Assembly (NCBI RefSeq): GCF_905404315.1
Contig: NC_066304.1
Span: 5,022,001-5,086,000, forward strand
Reading direction: 5' to 3'
DNA length: 64,000 nt
Source of the DNA: Leptidea sinapis
Taxonomy: Eukaryota > Arthropoda > Insecta > Lepidoptera > Pieridae
Positions 1 through 10,751 of this stretch are shown here, piece after piece. Each line of letters opens with the position of its first letter. The first letter of the stretch is position 1. The position numbers were made by a program, and so were the translations under genes. The notes under the pieces are model-generated. The model saw only the letters and a program-made list of their open reading frames with translations, was not told the origin of the DNA and ran no database searches.

Positions 1-80
1 TAAGTGATCACCGCCGCCCACAATCTCTTGCAACACCAGAGGAATCACAGGAGTGTTGCCGGCCTTTTCTCATTCATCTC
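1..80 (-). repeat. 3' tail of Jockey/CR1-type LINE (family C), cut by window edge
   Basis: Matches the 3' end of the LINE at 7430-8610 in reverse orientation (TAAGTGATCACCGCCGCCCA). Other fragments of the same tail are at 5640-5765, 9090-9285, 20985-21285, 41505-41545 and 48808-48845. Confidence 0.75.
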
Positions 81-361
81 ATGTCTTTAGTCATTTTCAG
101 AATTATGTAAAAGTTTAAATATGCTTCAATAACATCCTGTGCTGTTGACAGATCTTTCAGCCAGCACAAAGCTTTAATAAAAATTAAACTTTAAGAAAAT
201 AGGTTCATGATTATTTACTGCAATTCAAATGTTAATGAAACTGAATCTAAGTTATTAATCATTGTATTTTTTTTTTGCAATAATCAATATTTTTCTACAC
301 TACAATGTGTATTTTTTTTATACATATTTTTCACATATTAAAGTTTTATTTGACCATATTA

Positions 362-609
362 TCCTAATAATATTATAAATGTGAAAGTTTGTATGTCTGG
401 ATGTATGTTTGTCCCTCTAACACAAAAACTATTGAATGGATTTTGATGAAACATTATAATAATATAGATTACACACCAGAATAACTCATAGGCTATAATT
501 TATAAAACTATAGTGTGAATTATCCAAAATATAAAATAAGTGTCAAGTAGATAAGTAGAAAAGAAATCTGCAATTTATATGGCAATATAATGTTTGCCGG
601 GTCAGCTAG
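362..609 (+). mobile_element. non-autonomous Helitron, 248 bp
   Basis: Starts TCCTAATAATATTATAAA after an A and ends GGGTCAGCTAG before a T. That is the A^T insertion and CTAG end expected of lepidopteran Helitrons. It carries no coding sequence. Confidence 0.75.
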
Positions 610-639
610 TATGTACATAAATAAAAAATAAAAAAATTA

Positions 640-835
640 TAACATTGACACACATCTACACAAATTATCTCCCACAACAATATATTTAGTACAATAAATA
701 CACATATAAACATCTAAGACTCTGAAACAACATTCATATTCATCATATAAATATTTGCGCCTGCCAGGATGTGAAATGGGACATACAGCCAAGTAGGCAG
801 GGTCACTAACCACAAGGCTTTAAGGTTCATCGGAA
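640..835 (-). repeat. degraded tRNA-headed SINE
   Basis: Similar along its length to the better copy at 43830-44070, including the segment before GTAGGCAGGGTCACTAACCA. The RNA polymerase III box B is eroded here. Confidence 0.6.
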
Positions 836-1562
836 TGTGTTTATCATATTAAAAACTTTGATTAATTCTATTTTTAAAGGCTAAAATTAAATCATGATAA
901 TGGAATGGAGTGTTTAACATAATTAACTTACTAGCTAACCATAAGCAACCCACTTAAAAATTAAGTGCAATTATTAAACCACAAGAAAGGTAATTTATCA
1001 GACTATAAAAGTAAAAATATTTAATTTTAAAACTTTATCTGTGTAAAATACGACAAGCCGTCAAAATGTGGTCAGCCGTAAAAAAAATCTGTAGCAGTCG
1101 ATTTAAAAATTCTTTTTTGTATTTTCTATGATGTTTTAGTAACTATTCTATTACTAATTGGTAACTTTGAAGTATGTTTTAGTTATACAAAATTACTACA
1201 TTCATTAGTAATAATCAAAATGTAGGTAAATCTAAAAAATCATAAAAAATGCATGACAGCCCTTCTTTAAATGAAATTTGTTTAAATTAGGCAGTATTTA
1301 TTGTTTATGTTATCTAACAAAGGGCTAGCTTGTTTAATAACAAAAGCATTGACATTCGTTTTTCAAAACAAGCTTCAGCTTTCAACACTTCAAAAGCAAT
1401 AAATTTTATTGTGTATCCCGAGCCTGATGAACTTGGTGTCGGTAACGCGCGGCGGCTTAAGACTGGCCATAGCGCCATGCTCTTTCTGGACATAGGCCGT
1501 CCAACGGACGGGTTAACAGTGATTGAATCCAAAACTTATTAAATGAATGCTTATTACCTCAC
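836..1562. other. presumed intron of the ZAD gene, with a GC-rich patch
   Basis: AT-rich and featureless except at about 1415-1530, where a GC-rich segment reads open on both strands for about 70 codons. I recognise no domain in either reading. It may be a transposon remnant. Confidence 0.4.
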
Positions 1563-2785
1563 CTAATAAGAGATGCTGTAACAGACTGTTCACTGTTTTC
1601 ATAATTACTTGTGTCAGATTGCACTTTCTCGGGAGTAACAATCTTCTCTCCCACATCAACATTATTCATATCAATTAGAACTTTATCAACTTGCTGTGAT
1701 TCATCTTTGTTCTGTAATTAAATATAAATTGCTAATCATTGACTGTTTGTAAATTTAAAATTTATATTTAAACATAACAATATGAATCTTTAAAAGGATT
1801 TCTATAATTATATTATTATATGAAAAATTTTATTTATTTATTTATTATATATACACTCTTTACATATATATATACATTTTATTTATAATTTTATTATTAA
1901 AAAATAATAATATGACTTAATAATTAATAACGCTAGTTATATAAAAAATAATAAAACAAAACTCAAATAATCTAATAAAATTAATTAATTACAAATAGAA
2001 AATATCATTAAGATCGCTATCGGCAGGTTAGGTGCCCATGAAGCTGGCAAAGTCACCACTTTGTATAGCCAAACTTATCCTTTCATAGAGGTACGTACCA
2101 GATCTTGGGTCACCTGTCAAATCGGTTAGACGCCTGGATAGCTCTTTTATGAGTTTTTGTGCCGATGAACCCCAAGGACCCTATATCATCATATGAAAAA
2201 ATAATATAAATTTGGTATATCTTTTGGCTGGCAGTGTTGATAGGCCTACAAGATGGATCAATGATCTGGTCTACATCGCCAGAATATGTTGGATGAGGGC
2301 AACACATGACTAATTGTCATGGAGATCTTTGGGGGAGTTTGTTGTCCAGCAGTGGATGCCGTCTGGCTGATGATGATTTTATATTTTTTAGACACATTTA
2401 TTATATAACGAATTTAAGTATCAGGGATAATGTAAATATGTTTCTGTTTATACTATAAACTTACTTGTAACTTACTCTGCTGTTTTAGTATTACATTTGA
2501 ACGTACAACTACTTGTTTAAAATAATACAATTTATTCAACAGTTCCAAGCATGATTGACATATTAGTTTTGGTAATAAGTCCATATCTGAAATCTGAAAA
2601 AGCAATGAATTAATTATTATATTCTTGATTTTATATAAGATAAATATGCTGTTTTACAATGTTACCTCAACAGATGTGCAATATTTAAAAATTCCTGCAG
2701 TGCACACTGAAAATAAGTCCTTATGCGGTCCAGCATCTGAGAGGCAAGCACGGCATATTTTGCTGAAGTCCAACATATGTGACAT
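1563..2785 (-). CDS. ZAD-type zinc-finger protein, 5' exons only (partial)
   Basis: Three minus-strand exons join in frame: 2785-2666 (40 codons from ATG), 2593-2465 (43 codons) and 1711-1563 (49 codons plus two bases). Each junction has GT and AG. The first two exons encode a complete ZAD, the dimerising zinc-binding domain of insect C2H2 transcription factors: CRACLSDAGPHKDLF near residues 11-25 gives the first C-x2-C pair, and ICQSCLELLNKLYYF near 51-65 gives the second. Exon 3 is acidic and Ser/Thr-rich, like the linkers before the finger array. No C2H2 fingers occur between 1 and 1562, so the gene should continue left of the window. The target genes cannot be inferred. The exons are short, so the call rests on the ZAD cysteine pattern and the agreeing splice phases. 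Confidence 0.87.
2040..2385 (+). mobile_element. RTE-type LINE 3' fragment
   Basis: In broken plus frames it encodes the RTE carboxy-terminal pattern (CWMRATHD, then SWRSLGE, then QQWMPSG) and ends with the GCTGATGATGAT tail seen in related fragments at 28535-28790. Confidence 0.65.
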
Positions 2786-3975
2786 TTTATTTTATTCCTA
2801 ATAGTATCAATTCTTATTTTATTTACAACAGCTTTTTTTATTCATAAAACATTTTTTTTCATCAAATAAAGTCCTAAATCCTAACATTACTGAGACATTT
2901 TAAAATATTGTATCGTCGCATGGAAGATTTAAAGCCAAAAAGACTTACAAGTTAAATAATTAAAAATCGTATGGAGTACTGTACAAATAACAAATTATGC
3001 TAAAGAAACGAAAACAGAAAACAACTAGTTGTTATTTTTATTATTCGCTCGAGAGAGCAGGCAAGGGAACTAAGCCATACAGCCTTGTCTTTTTTATTTA
3101 GAATATATGTAATTTTAAAATTAAAAGAAAATCACAATTTAATTCGTAAATTCCTTTCCTCAAAAGAGGAAGTCTTCGCTCCGCGTTTTGTTCTCCAAAC
3201 CACTCGTTTTCGGGATTTTTGAAAAATTTAATTTGAAATAATTAACATCCAGCAGTAAGCACAATTACCTAACGAGATTATCGTTTTACGGTCGCGCAAT
3301 TGGCTATATCGACGCGAACGCCACCTCTCGAACTTGGTCACCGATCGGTTCGCGCACATATCGTAAATAATAAAATTAAGTTAGCTCGTGAGGCGACTTA
3401 AAAATAGGACCGTCGAACTGATGAAGCCGTAGGCGTCGGAATTTCTTGGCCCATGATGTCAGCACTGTATATAGGGGAACCTTGTACCTACTGTTGTACT
3501 TACCTACTGGTTTCAAAAATTCCTACGATGTTAAATTCTATTGTCTAGTGTATTGTGTACGTCACTACTGGCTATTCAGTTTGGAAGTAGCCACTTGCCG
3601 GTTTTTGGTGTTATCGACGTTAAAAAATAGTTATAATATAAGTAAAAGTAAGTAGTAAAGCATATTGCTTTGAAGACTGATAGTTTTAGACGTTTTATAA
3701 TAGTCACTGAACTTTAATATGCCATTGGTTCTTTTCTTTAACGAGTATTAAAACAATCATAAAGTTAGGAGAAAAGTAACCCCAAATTATTTGAAATCCA
3801 CCGTTTTGTTGAAGTTGGACGGTTTTAGTTAAGAATACTTATATTTTCCATAAATAACTCCCAGTTTCTAGGTACACCATAGTATTATATAGTAAGTAAA
3901 GGCATTTAGTAAGTATTGCGTAATATGTAGATAAACATTCTTTTGTTATTTGGTAGATTTCTCGTGACAGGCATC
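2786..3975. other. intergenic, upstream of the ZAD gene
   Basis: Presumably holds the ZAD promoter. There is a CpG-containing patch at about 3260-3450. No coding region or repeat was recognised. Confidence 0.4.
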
Positions 3976-4585
3976 GTCATGCTCGCTTAAATGCCTCTGC
4001 TTGTGGCGGCGACGTGGGGCGGGTCATTCCCTTCCCTAAAATATGGTCGAGGGAGGCGATGGCTGGTCCATGCGTTATGCTCGTGAACGGGTGCTACATG
4101 TGGTGGCTGGATGATCTTGTTACCGGGAGGTCTACTTCATGTTTTTTTTTATTTCCTATAATTAATTATCTTAAAGTTAAAGTTATTATATATTTTATTT
4201 AATAAAATGCTCGCATAATGCCTTAATTTATTTATGGTACGTGTAGATTGATGCATCTACTTTTCTCAATAACTCTTGTATTTATAATTATTAATATAAT
4301 TTTTTTTGCCTTACTCGTGTAAGCCTTTCAGTTTTTGACGTTTCAGTATTTTTGTTGTGTCACTTTGCATATATTATGAAATGATTTCTAAAGTGCAATA
4401 AAAATAAGAAATTGCAAAATCTTATCTTGCTCGTTTTGAAAAGAGCAACCTTAGAGTTTCTTACTCATTCTCCTCTGAGGAAACCCGCCTTCCAAATGAG
4501 CTGTATGAAAAAAAAATACATATTTCAAGTGTAATATGACTTACCCATGAAATAAAAAAATTTTTGATTTGATTTGATTTGATTT
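3976..4585 (+). repeat. LINE 3' region (family D) with (GATTT)n tail
   Basis: The front part (about 3990-4140) resembles 57000-57130. The rear part resembles 46570-46780 and 60785-61135. It ends in repeated GATTT units, a microsatellite-type LINE tail. No intact ORF. Confidence 0.6.
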
Positions 4586-4665
4586 ACTGTCCTAAGTACA
4601 TAGGGTATGTTATACCTTGGCCATAAATCCCTTTTTTCGTTTTATTTATTAAAACACTTGTAAGT

Positions 4666-5034
4666 CACGGACGAGTAAAAAAGTATGGACTCCGCGCCGT
4701 GATATTAGCAAGTGAATAACCTTTATGCTCGTGTGTGTACTAACTGTAACCACTAGGTTACGGGGGATACCAGTTACACAATTTTTTCTCCCAACAAATA
4801 CTTTTATAGTATAGTTTTTACACTTTTTCACAACGCACGACGGCATTTTTAAAATATTTTATTGCGACGCAAACTGATCTGTCATAGAAGATGGCAAATC
4901 TCATAATGGCGGCCGATCGGCTTGTATTAGTGTAACTGTGTGCGTGGGGCTATGTATTTACTCGTTTACCGGCTTGTTTTGGTGCTTCACTGTTATGTAA
5001 GGTGATACGGAGTCCTTTTTTTTACTCGTCCGTG
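4666..5034 (-). mobile_element. P-element-like non-autonomous transposon (THAP start retained)
   Basis: The ends are inverted repeats of about 30 bp: CACGGACGAGTAAAAAA at the left, mirrored by TTTTTTACTCGTCCGTG at the right. A perfect 8-bp duplication TTGTAAGT flanks it (4658-4665 and 5035-5042). Eight-bp duplications and roughly 30-bp inverted repeats are known P-element traits. A minus-strand reading from ATG at 4846 begins MPSCVVKKCKNYT, the typical opening of a THAP DNA-binding domain, which is also the P transposase DNA-binding domain. The rest of the reading is not THAP-like and stops at 4649, just outside the element, so the element is an internally deleted derivative. Confidence 0.78.
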
Positions 5035-5042
5035 TTGTAAGT

Positions 5043-5640
5043 ATGAAATATACATTATGGATATTGTGGTGGTAAATACTCAAATAATTGACCTTTCAAA
5101 ATAAGCAAAAATCGTTTGAGTACCTACAGTTCGTCAAAAAAATAAATAGATATCTAAAAAACTGGCCTAGGTACAACAGATTCCCTATATTTATTTATTT
5201 AGAAGGGGCTTACCAACAAGATATACATATACAGGAAGAGATAGTTTTCCATTCTACTGTATTGTATGTTTGTTACTTTATATCTCCGCAGTTTATGGAC
5301 CGATGCAATTTTTTTTTTATTTAAAACTTACAGTCCCGAGTTGGTGCCATTAAAATATCCGATCTCATAATGGAATCCAAGAGAAATCGCGGGCTAATAA
5401 TTTACTCCTCAAAATTTACAACAACACATACTTATAGCGGTTTTGCTTTTTTCAACAACAAAACAAACATCTGTATTCAGAAAGGATCATTTGGTATAGT
5501 AGTGGAAAAAATTATGAGGAAGACCAATTACTAAGGAGTGGTGAAAAAATATTTTAACGACTATAACCAACCAAGTTCAAAGAGAATCATCGTGATAAAG
5601 CTGTAAGGGTGGTAAACATAATTTTATTATTTTTTTACGA
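5043..5640. other. intergenic, nothing recognised
   Basis: AT-rich. A 78-codon open stretch at 5088-5324 has no domain or codon bias that supports a gene. Confidence 0.4.
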
Positions 5641-5765
5641 TTAACGAGCGTACGGGTCACCTGATGTTAAGTGATCATCGCCGTCCACATTCTCTTGCAA
5701 CACCAGAGGAATCACAGGAACGTTGACGGCCTTTTAGAAAAGTGTACGCGCCTTTTTCATTTTAT
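5640..5765 (-). repeat. LINE 3' tail (family C)
   Basis: Reverse copy of the 3' end of the 7430-8610 LINE, including CGTACGGGTCACCTGATGTT and GCAACACCAGAGGAATCACA. Confidence 0.75.
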
Positions 5766-6149
5766 GTTACAGTCATCTTATCGCGAAATTATATAAGAAA
5801 TAAAACTAGCACCAGTGATGAAACAACAAATTGGCAAACTTAAAAAAGCTTATCCAAAATCGGAAAAGCAAAAGAGCTGCTTTTACATCCATATAAGTGA
5901 AATCTATCGGCCCTTAAAAAAAAGTGACAGATTCAATGGCCATCAATATTCAGTGATCAGCAAGGGTAAGAGTTTGTAGTTCATTGAAAAAAAATGGATA
6001 AAAGTTAATGGATAAACTATGGCGTACGGATATGCGTCTGCTAAGCTTGATGACAGATTTGATGATTCTTTAAAAAATAGCAATTCGGCAGGTCGTGGCT
6101 TGGTTAAATTTTATCCAGAATTCGTCATCCGACCATCTGTTGCAAAGAG

Positions 6150-6210
6150 TATCATAATTATCATCAGCCGGAAGACGTCCAATGCTGGACAAAGGCCTCT
6201 TCTAAAGCAA
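6150..6210 (-). repeat. RTE LINE tail fragment
   Basis: Contains CATCAGCCGGAAGACGTCCA and TGCTGGACAAAGGCCTC, the reverse of the RTE tail also seen at 28535-28570. Confidence 0.6.
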
Positions 6211-6667
6211 AGAGTAAGGCTTGAGCTAATGGAGTCATATTGAGAACAAAGTATGGTCCAAGAATGCTTGTTTGAGTATGGTTTGAAAAGTGCGCACATT
6301 TGCGCCGTATGCTTGCTGGGTAATACTTTTTCGCGATTCTACTTTATATGTGGTCTTGAATTTATTTTATCAATTGCCGTATTAGGCAACTAAAAAGTGT
6401 AAAAAAGTAACTTATAGGTATGCATAGCATTGGCATTAATTATTACTGTAATTACAGCTGTAAGTTTACATATTTTGAATACATGAACATCAGAAAATCA
6501 TTAAGGTTTAATAATAATAAAGCCTTTATTAATGATTTTCCATTTGATTTTCTACATTTTCGTGTTAGGGTGTTAATACGGTTAGTCGACAAACATGATT
6601 ATTTTATTATTAACTTTTATGTTAGTAAGTTATAATGCATGCACTATGTTAGTTTTCTTTAGAATTT

Positions 6668-6870
6668 TCAAATGGATCCCAGTTGGGTAAAGGCCTCTTC
6701 CATTCCTTTCAATTTTTCCCTTTTCGAGCCAGTTAGTTCCGCCAATCTCTCTAATCTCATCGGTCCACCTTTTATGTGGTCTGCCCACATTTCTCTTTCC
6801 TGCAGGTCCCTTCCATGTTGTGGTATGAATGGTCCATCTAGCGTCTGTAAGTCTTGAGATGTGTCCGGCC
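6668..6870 (-). mobile_element. RTE LINE carboxy-terminal fragment
   Basis: The minus-strand reading includes REMWADHIKGG and KREKLKGMEEAFTQLG. This parallels KRWADDVIEYAG and KKMEEAFTQRG at the end of the long RTE ORF at 34971-36650. Confidence 0.7.
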
Positions 6871-7079
6871 CAAAAACTAACTGATGCCTTAAGTCAAGCA
6901 TTAAAATTAAAATCATTAAGGTAAACATAAGTATATTTTTCATAGATTAGCCTATTTTTTTTATAAATTGATATATAAGTATTTTATTATTACTTTTTAA
7001 TTTATTGTTAGATAATTTAAAAACAAGTTGGATAGTGTGGCTACTAATATGCCAATTATAAGCAAAATACAATCAAATC

Positions 7080-7400
7080 TTATAGAAAAACTAGTGAACC
7101 CGACTGACGTTGTCATGTACACACATGTTAAATTTGAAAAATCGGTCCAGCCGTTAGGAGGAGTTCACTAACATACACAAGAGCAGGAGAATTATATTAT
7201 ATGGACGGAATTGAGAATCTAAACCAATCTCAAATTCACTGGAACACACAGAAAATCATCAAAATCGGTCCAGCCGTTTAGGAGGTAGTTCAATTGTGAA
7301 TCTAAACCATTCTCGAATCCACCCGAAAACACACAGAAAGTTTCATTAAAATCCAGCCGTTTACGAGGAGTTTAGTTACAACAGACGCACAAAAGAAATA
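7080..7400. repeat. decayed repeat with internal partial duplication
   Basis: Two similar segments of about 80 bp each run from AATCTAAACCA to CAGCCGTTTA. The motif AAAATCGGTCCAGCCGTTTA is common at the 5' ends of lepidopteran Helitrons and related repeats. No ORF. Confidence 0.5.
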
Positions 7401-7429
7401 TATTAAGATAACTCACAGTCTATTACGCA

Positions 7430-8612
7430 CAGGCAGTTAGCCTGGATATAGCGAAGGCCTTTGATCGTGTATGGCACAAGGCGCTCCTCTCAAAACTTTC
7501 ATCATTTGGGCTTCCCGAGAGCTTGTGCAAGTGGACCTCCAGCTTCCTCACTGGGCGCAGCGTACACGTCGTTGTCGATGGATATTGCTCGAACCCGAAG
7601 CCGTGAATGCTGGAGTGCCCCAAGGCTGTGTGCTATCTCCCACGCTGTTTCTTCTGCATATCAATGATATGTTCGACACCTCCAAAATACATTGCTATGT
7701 AGACGACAGCACTGGTGATGTCGTATACACGGGCCATGCAGGTCTCTCTCGGGAAATCGTCGACCAGTGCCGGGAGAAACTTGTGTCTTCTATCGAGTCC
7801 TCTCTCGAGAAGGTCGCGGAATGGGGTAAATTGAACCTTGTCCAATTTAACCCCCAGAAGACTCAAGTTTGCGCGTTTACCATTAAAAAAACCTCATTTC
7901 TCGTATCACAGCTCTTCGACAACACTTCCCTTAAAGCCTCGCCTAGTATCGGAATACTGGGTCTCGAAATCCCGAGCGATTGCCAATTTCGTGGCCATCA
8001 GGAGGGCAAAGCCAAATTGGCTTCGAAGATGCTGGGCGTCATCAATAGAGCACGGCAATACTTCAAGCCGGCCCACATTCTAGCGCTCTACAAAGCGCAG
8101 GTCCGGCCACACATGGAGTATTGCTGTCATCGAGCAGTATCAGCTCGATCCATTTGACCGCGTGCAACGCAGAGCAGCTCGAATTGTCGGGGACCCAGTG
8201 CTCTGCGAACGGCTGGATCACTTGGCGTTGCGTAGAGACGTCGCTTCATTGTGTGTCTTGTACCGCATTTATCACGGGGAGTGTTCCATAAAGCTGTTTC
8301 ACCTGATTCCTGCCGCCGAATTCCACGTTCGCACACCTATCATCCCCACCATCTGGATGTGTGGCGGTCCTCCACAGTGCGGTTTTCAAGGAGCTTTCTT
8401 CCGCGTACTACAACGCTGTGGAATGAGCTTCCTTGCGCGGAGTTTCCGGGACGATACGACATGGGTACCTTCAAAAAAAAGCGCGTACACCTTCCTTAAA
8501 GGCCGGCAACGCTCTTGTGATTCCTCTGGTGTTGCAAGAGAATGTGGGCGGCGGTGATCACTTAACACCAGGTGACCCGTACGCTAGTTTGTCCTCCTAT
8601 TCCATAAAAAAA
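7430..8612 (+). mobile_element. Jockey/CR1-type LINE, 5'-truncated reverse-transcriptase fragment
   Basis: Begins inside the reverse transcriptase at SLDIAKAFDRVWHKALL (motif A) and continues through VPQGCVLSPTLF (motif B) and CYVDDST (motif C, with V where A is usual). The thumb follows, with LALYKAQVRPHMEYCCH, and then the family carboxy terminus to about 8560. Frame changes near 7470 and 8155 break the ORF. The 3' end reads GCGGTGATCACTTAACACCA and finishes in poly(A) at about 8605-8612. Whether the clade is Jockey or CR1 was not resolved. This copy defines the family C tail found elsewhere in the window. Confidence 0.85.
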
Positions 8613-9089
8613 AATTACATTGACCAGTAATTTAGTTGTGATTCTTATTATAAATACTACAACTAAACTAATGCTGGGCTACAACAGCTAAAGTACTACT
8701 ATAATAGTAGGGGAGCCCAAGATGCTGAATTGGGATTTACTTAAGCGTCATAGAGACCTATTGGGTTATAAATACGTCTTCGCAGTTCTAAGGATTTCAT
8801 ATTGCAGCATTTTAATTTGTCTTTGTAACTTTTAAATTGTGTAATTATACCTATACATAGTTATGTAGGTATACATATGCATAGTAGCTCACCAGACAGA
8901 TTTTGTTCTGTTCATATTAATAAAACTCTTGTGGGTGAAATTTCATAAAATCCGTTCTTAGCTGACCTCTACTCGGCGAAAGGAATATTCCTACCACATT
9001 TCAAATCTCTATGCCTTGTTGTTCCAAATACATCGTGATGAGTCAATACAGGGTGGAAATCTCATAAATAATATAATTTTGATCTAAGC

Positions 9090-9285
9090 ACATAATATTT
9101 TTTTTTGGACGACAAAGGAGCGTAAATGTCACCTGTTGTTATGTGATCAGCGACGCCAACATTCTCATGCACTACAAGGAAGCTCATTCCACGCCTTTGT
9201 GGTAGATACATACAAGAAAGTTCCTTGAAAACAGCACTGTGGAAGAACGCCATACATCCAGATGGAGAGGATGATATTAATATAT
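9090..9285 (-). repeat. LINE 3' fragment (family C)
   Basis: Reverse copy of the LINE end, diverged. It retains CAGATGGAGAGGATGATATT and the tail near 9100. Confidence 0.65.
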
Positions 9286-9845
9286 CTAATAACTGATCAC
9301 TGCAATTTCATAGTAGTTATATGTCAAGTCGTCTGTGTGTCGCCGTCTTATATGTGAAGTTAGGTCGATACATAATTATTATAAATTATAGAATTAGAAT
9401 ATAATAACTTATAGACGACCTAACTGCCAAATATTATAATACTATTATATACTTATTAACTACTTATAGTCATTTATTTAAGAGCAAGTCCATATTACAA
9501 AATACAATTACAAATAAGATACAAATACGAGTAAAATTTTAGGATAAGATATAAAATATAAAACAAAAGTGTACCTACAATTAAAATAATAAAATACTTA
9601 ACACACTATTGTTATTTTCAATGCGTGACTAATTTTGATCTGTCAGTGTGTGCGAGTAACATAGATTCGCTTTCATTATCAATCTTGCTGTATCACCGTA
9701 ACAGATGTTCTTCTCTTTAGCACAATTTGTTTGTACTAAATACTAGTAAGTCAAAAAAAGAAAATAAAGAAAATTAATACTAATAAAGAGTTATTAAGTA
9801 TAGTAGATGCATCAATCCACACATACCGTAAATAAAGAGAGGCAT

Positions 9846-9898
9846 TTCATTTCATAAAATATATTTTATTTCATAAAATATATTTTATTTTATGAAAT
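9846..9898. repeat. AT-rich hairpin
   Basis: CATTTCATAAAATA and TATTTTATGAAATG form inverted arms around two repeats of TTTCATAAAATATATTTTA. Confidence 0.6.
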
Positions 9899-9910
9899 GT
9901 ACCCTGTATA

Positions 9911-10749
9911 CAGGGTGTCTCAAAGTTATGGGACATGAAGGGAAAGTACCTTAAATATCGAAGATAGGCTATTTTACTGAAAGAAGACTTTATTTTATTT
10001 TTAAAAGTTAGTAATTCTGCATTCAAAGATTTTCTAAAAATTACTTGCCTCGTCTGGGAATCGAGCCGACTTAAATGTAAAAAAAAAACACCCCTGCTCT
10101 TATGATGCCAATCGAAAGAATGGCTAAAAACTAATAACTCATCTTGAGTAACATAGTATTTTAAAAGAAAGTAGTCAATAAAGTGGGTATTCTTTTGTAA
10201 ATTAATTAATTAAATGCTCAAAATGTGATCCCTCTTGTCTTACGCAAATCACCAATCTTTTAATGAGTCCGCTGCCTGTTGATTTTCTTATTATTTTATG
10301 GTGAATACTCGATATGATATGGCACAATTCTGTTTGTAACTCGCCCACGTTCTCGTATCGTTTTTTGTATAGCATATCTTTCACGTATACCCAAAAGAAG
10401 AAATCTAATGGTGTAAGGTCCGGGAATCTGGCCGGCCATCTAATCGGTCCATTCGTACCAATCCAAGTAGGAAAACATTAATTTGATGTTATTCCTTTCT
10501 TTTAAAATACTATCTTACTTAAGAAGAGTTATTAGTTTTTGGCCATTCTTTCGATTGGCATTATAAAAGTAGGGGTGTTTTTTTTACATTTCAGTCGGTT
10601 CGATTCCCAGACGAGGCAAGAAATTTTTAGAAAATCTTTGAATACAGAAATACTAACTTTTAAAAATAACATAAAGTCTTCTTTCAGTAAAATAACATAT
10701 CTTCGATATTTAAGGTACTTTCCCTTCATGTCCCATAACTTTGGGACTG
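9911..10749 (-). mobile_element. Tc1/mariner-superfamily element with ~250-bp terminal inverted repeats
   Basis: The left arm (9911-10170) and right arm (10490-10749) are near-perfect reverse complements. For example, CAAAGTTATGGGACATGAAG and GGGAAAGTACCTTAAATATC occur in both. TA lies outside each end (9909-9910 and 10750-10751). The 320-bp middle encodes, on the minus strand from about 10465 to 10202, a transposase carboxy terminus: GPIRWPARFPDLTPLDFFFW, then YENVGELQTELCHIISSI. The PDLTPLDFF pattern carries the last acidic catalytic position of this superfamily. The rest of the transposase is gone, so the element is a deletion derivative. Each arm also carries a box-B-like GGTTCGATTCC or its mirror. 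Confidence 0.85.
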
Positions 10750-10751
10750 TA

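Noticed and set aside
1314..1542. Overlapping open readings of about 70 codons on both strands
   Set aside because: No domain, no splice context, and both strands are equally open because the patch is GC-rich. Kept only as an unassigned patch.
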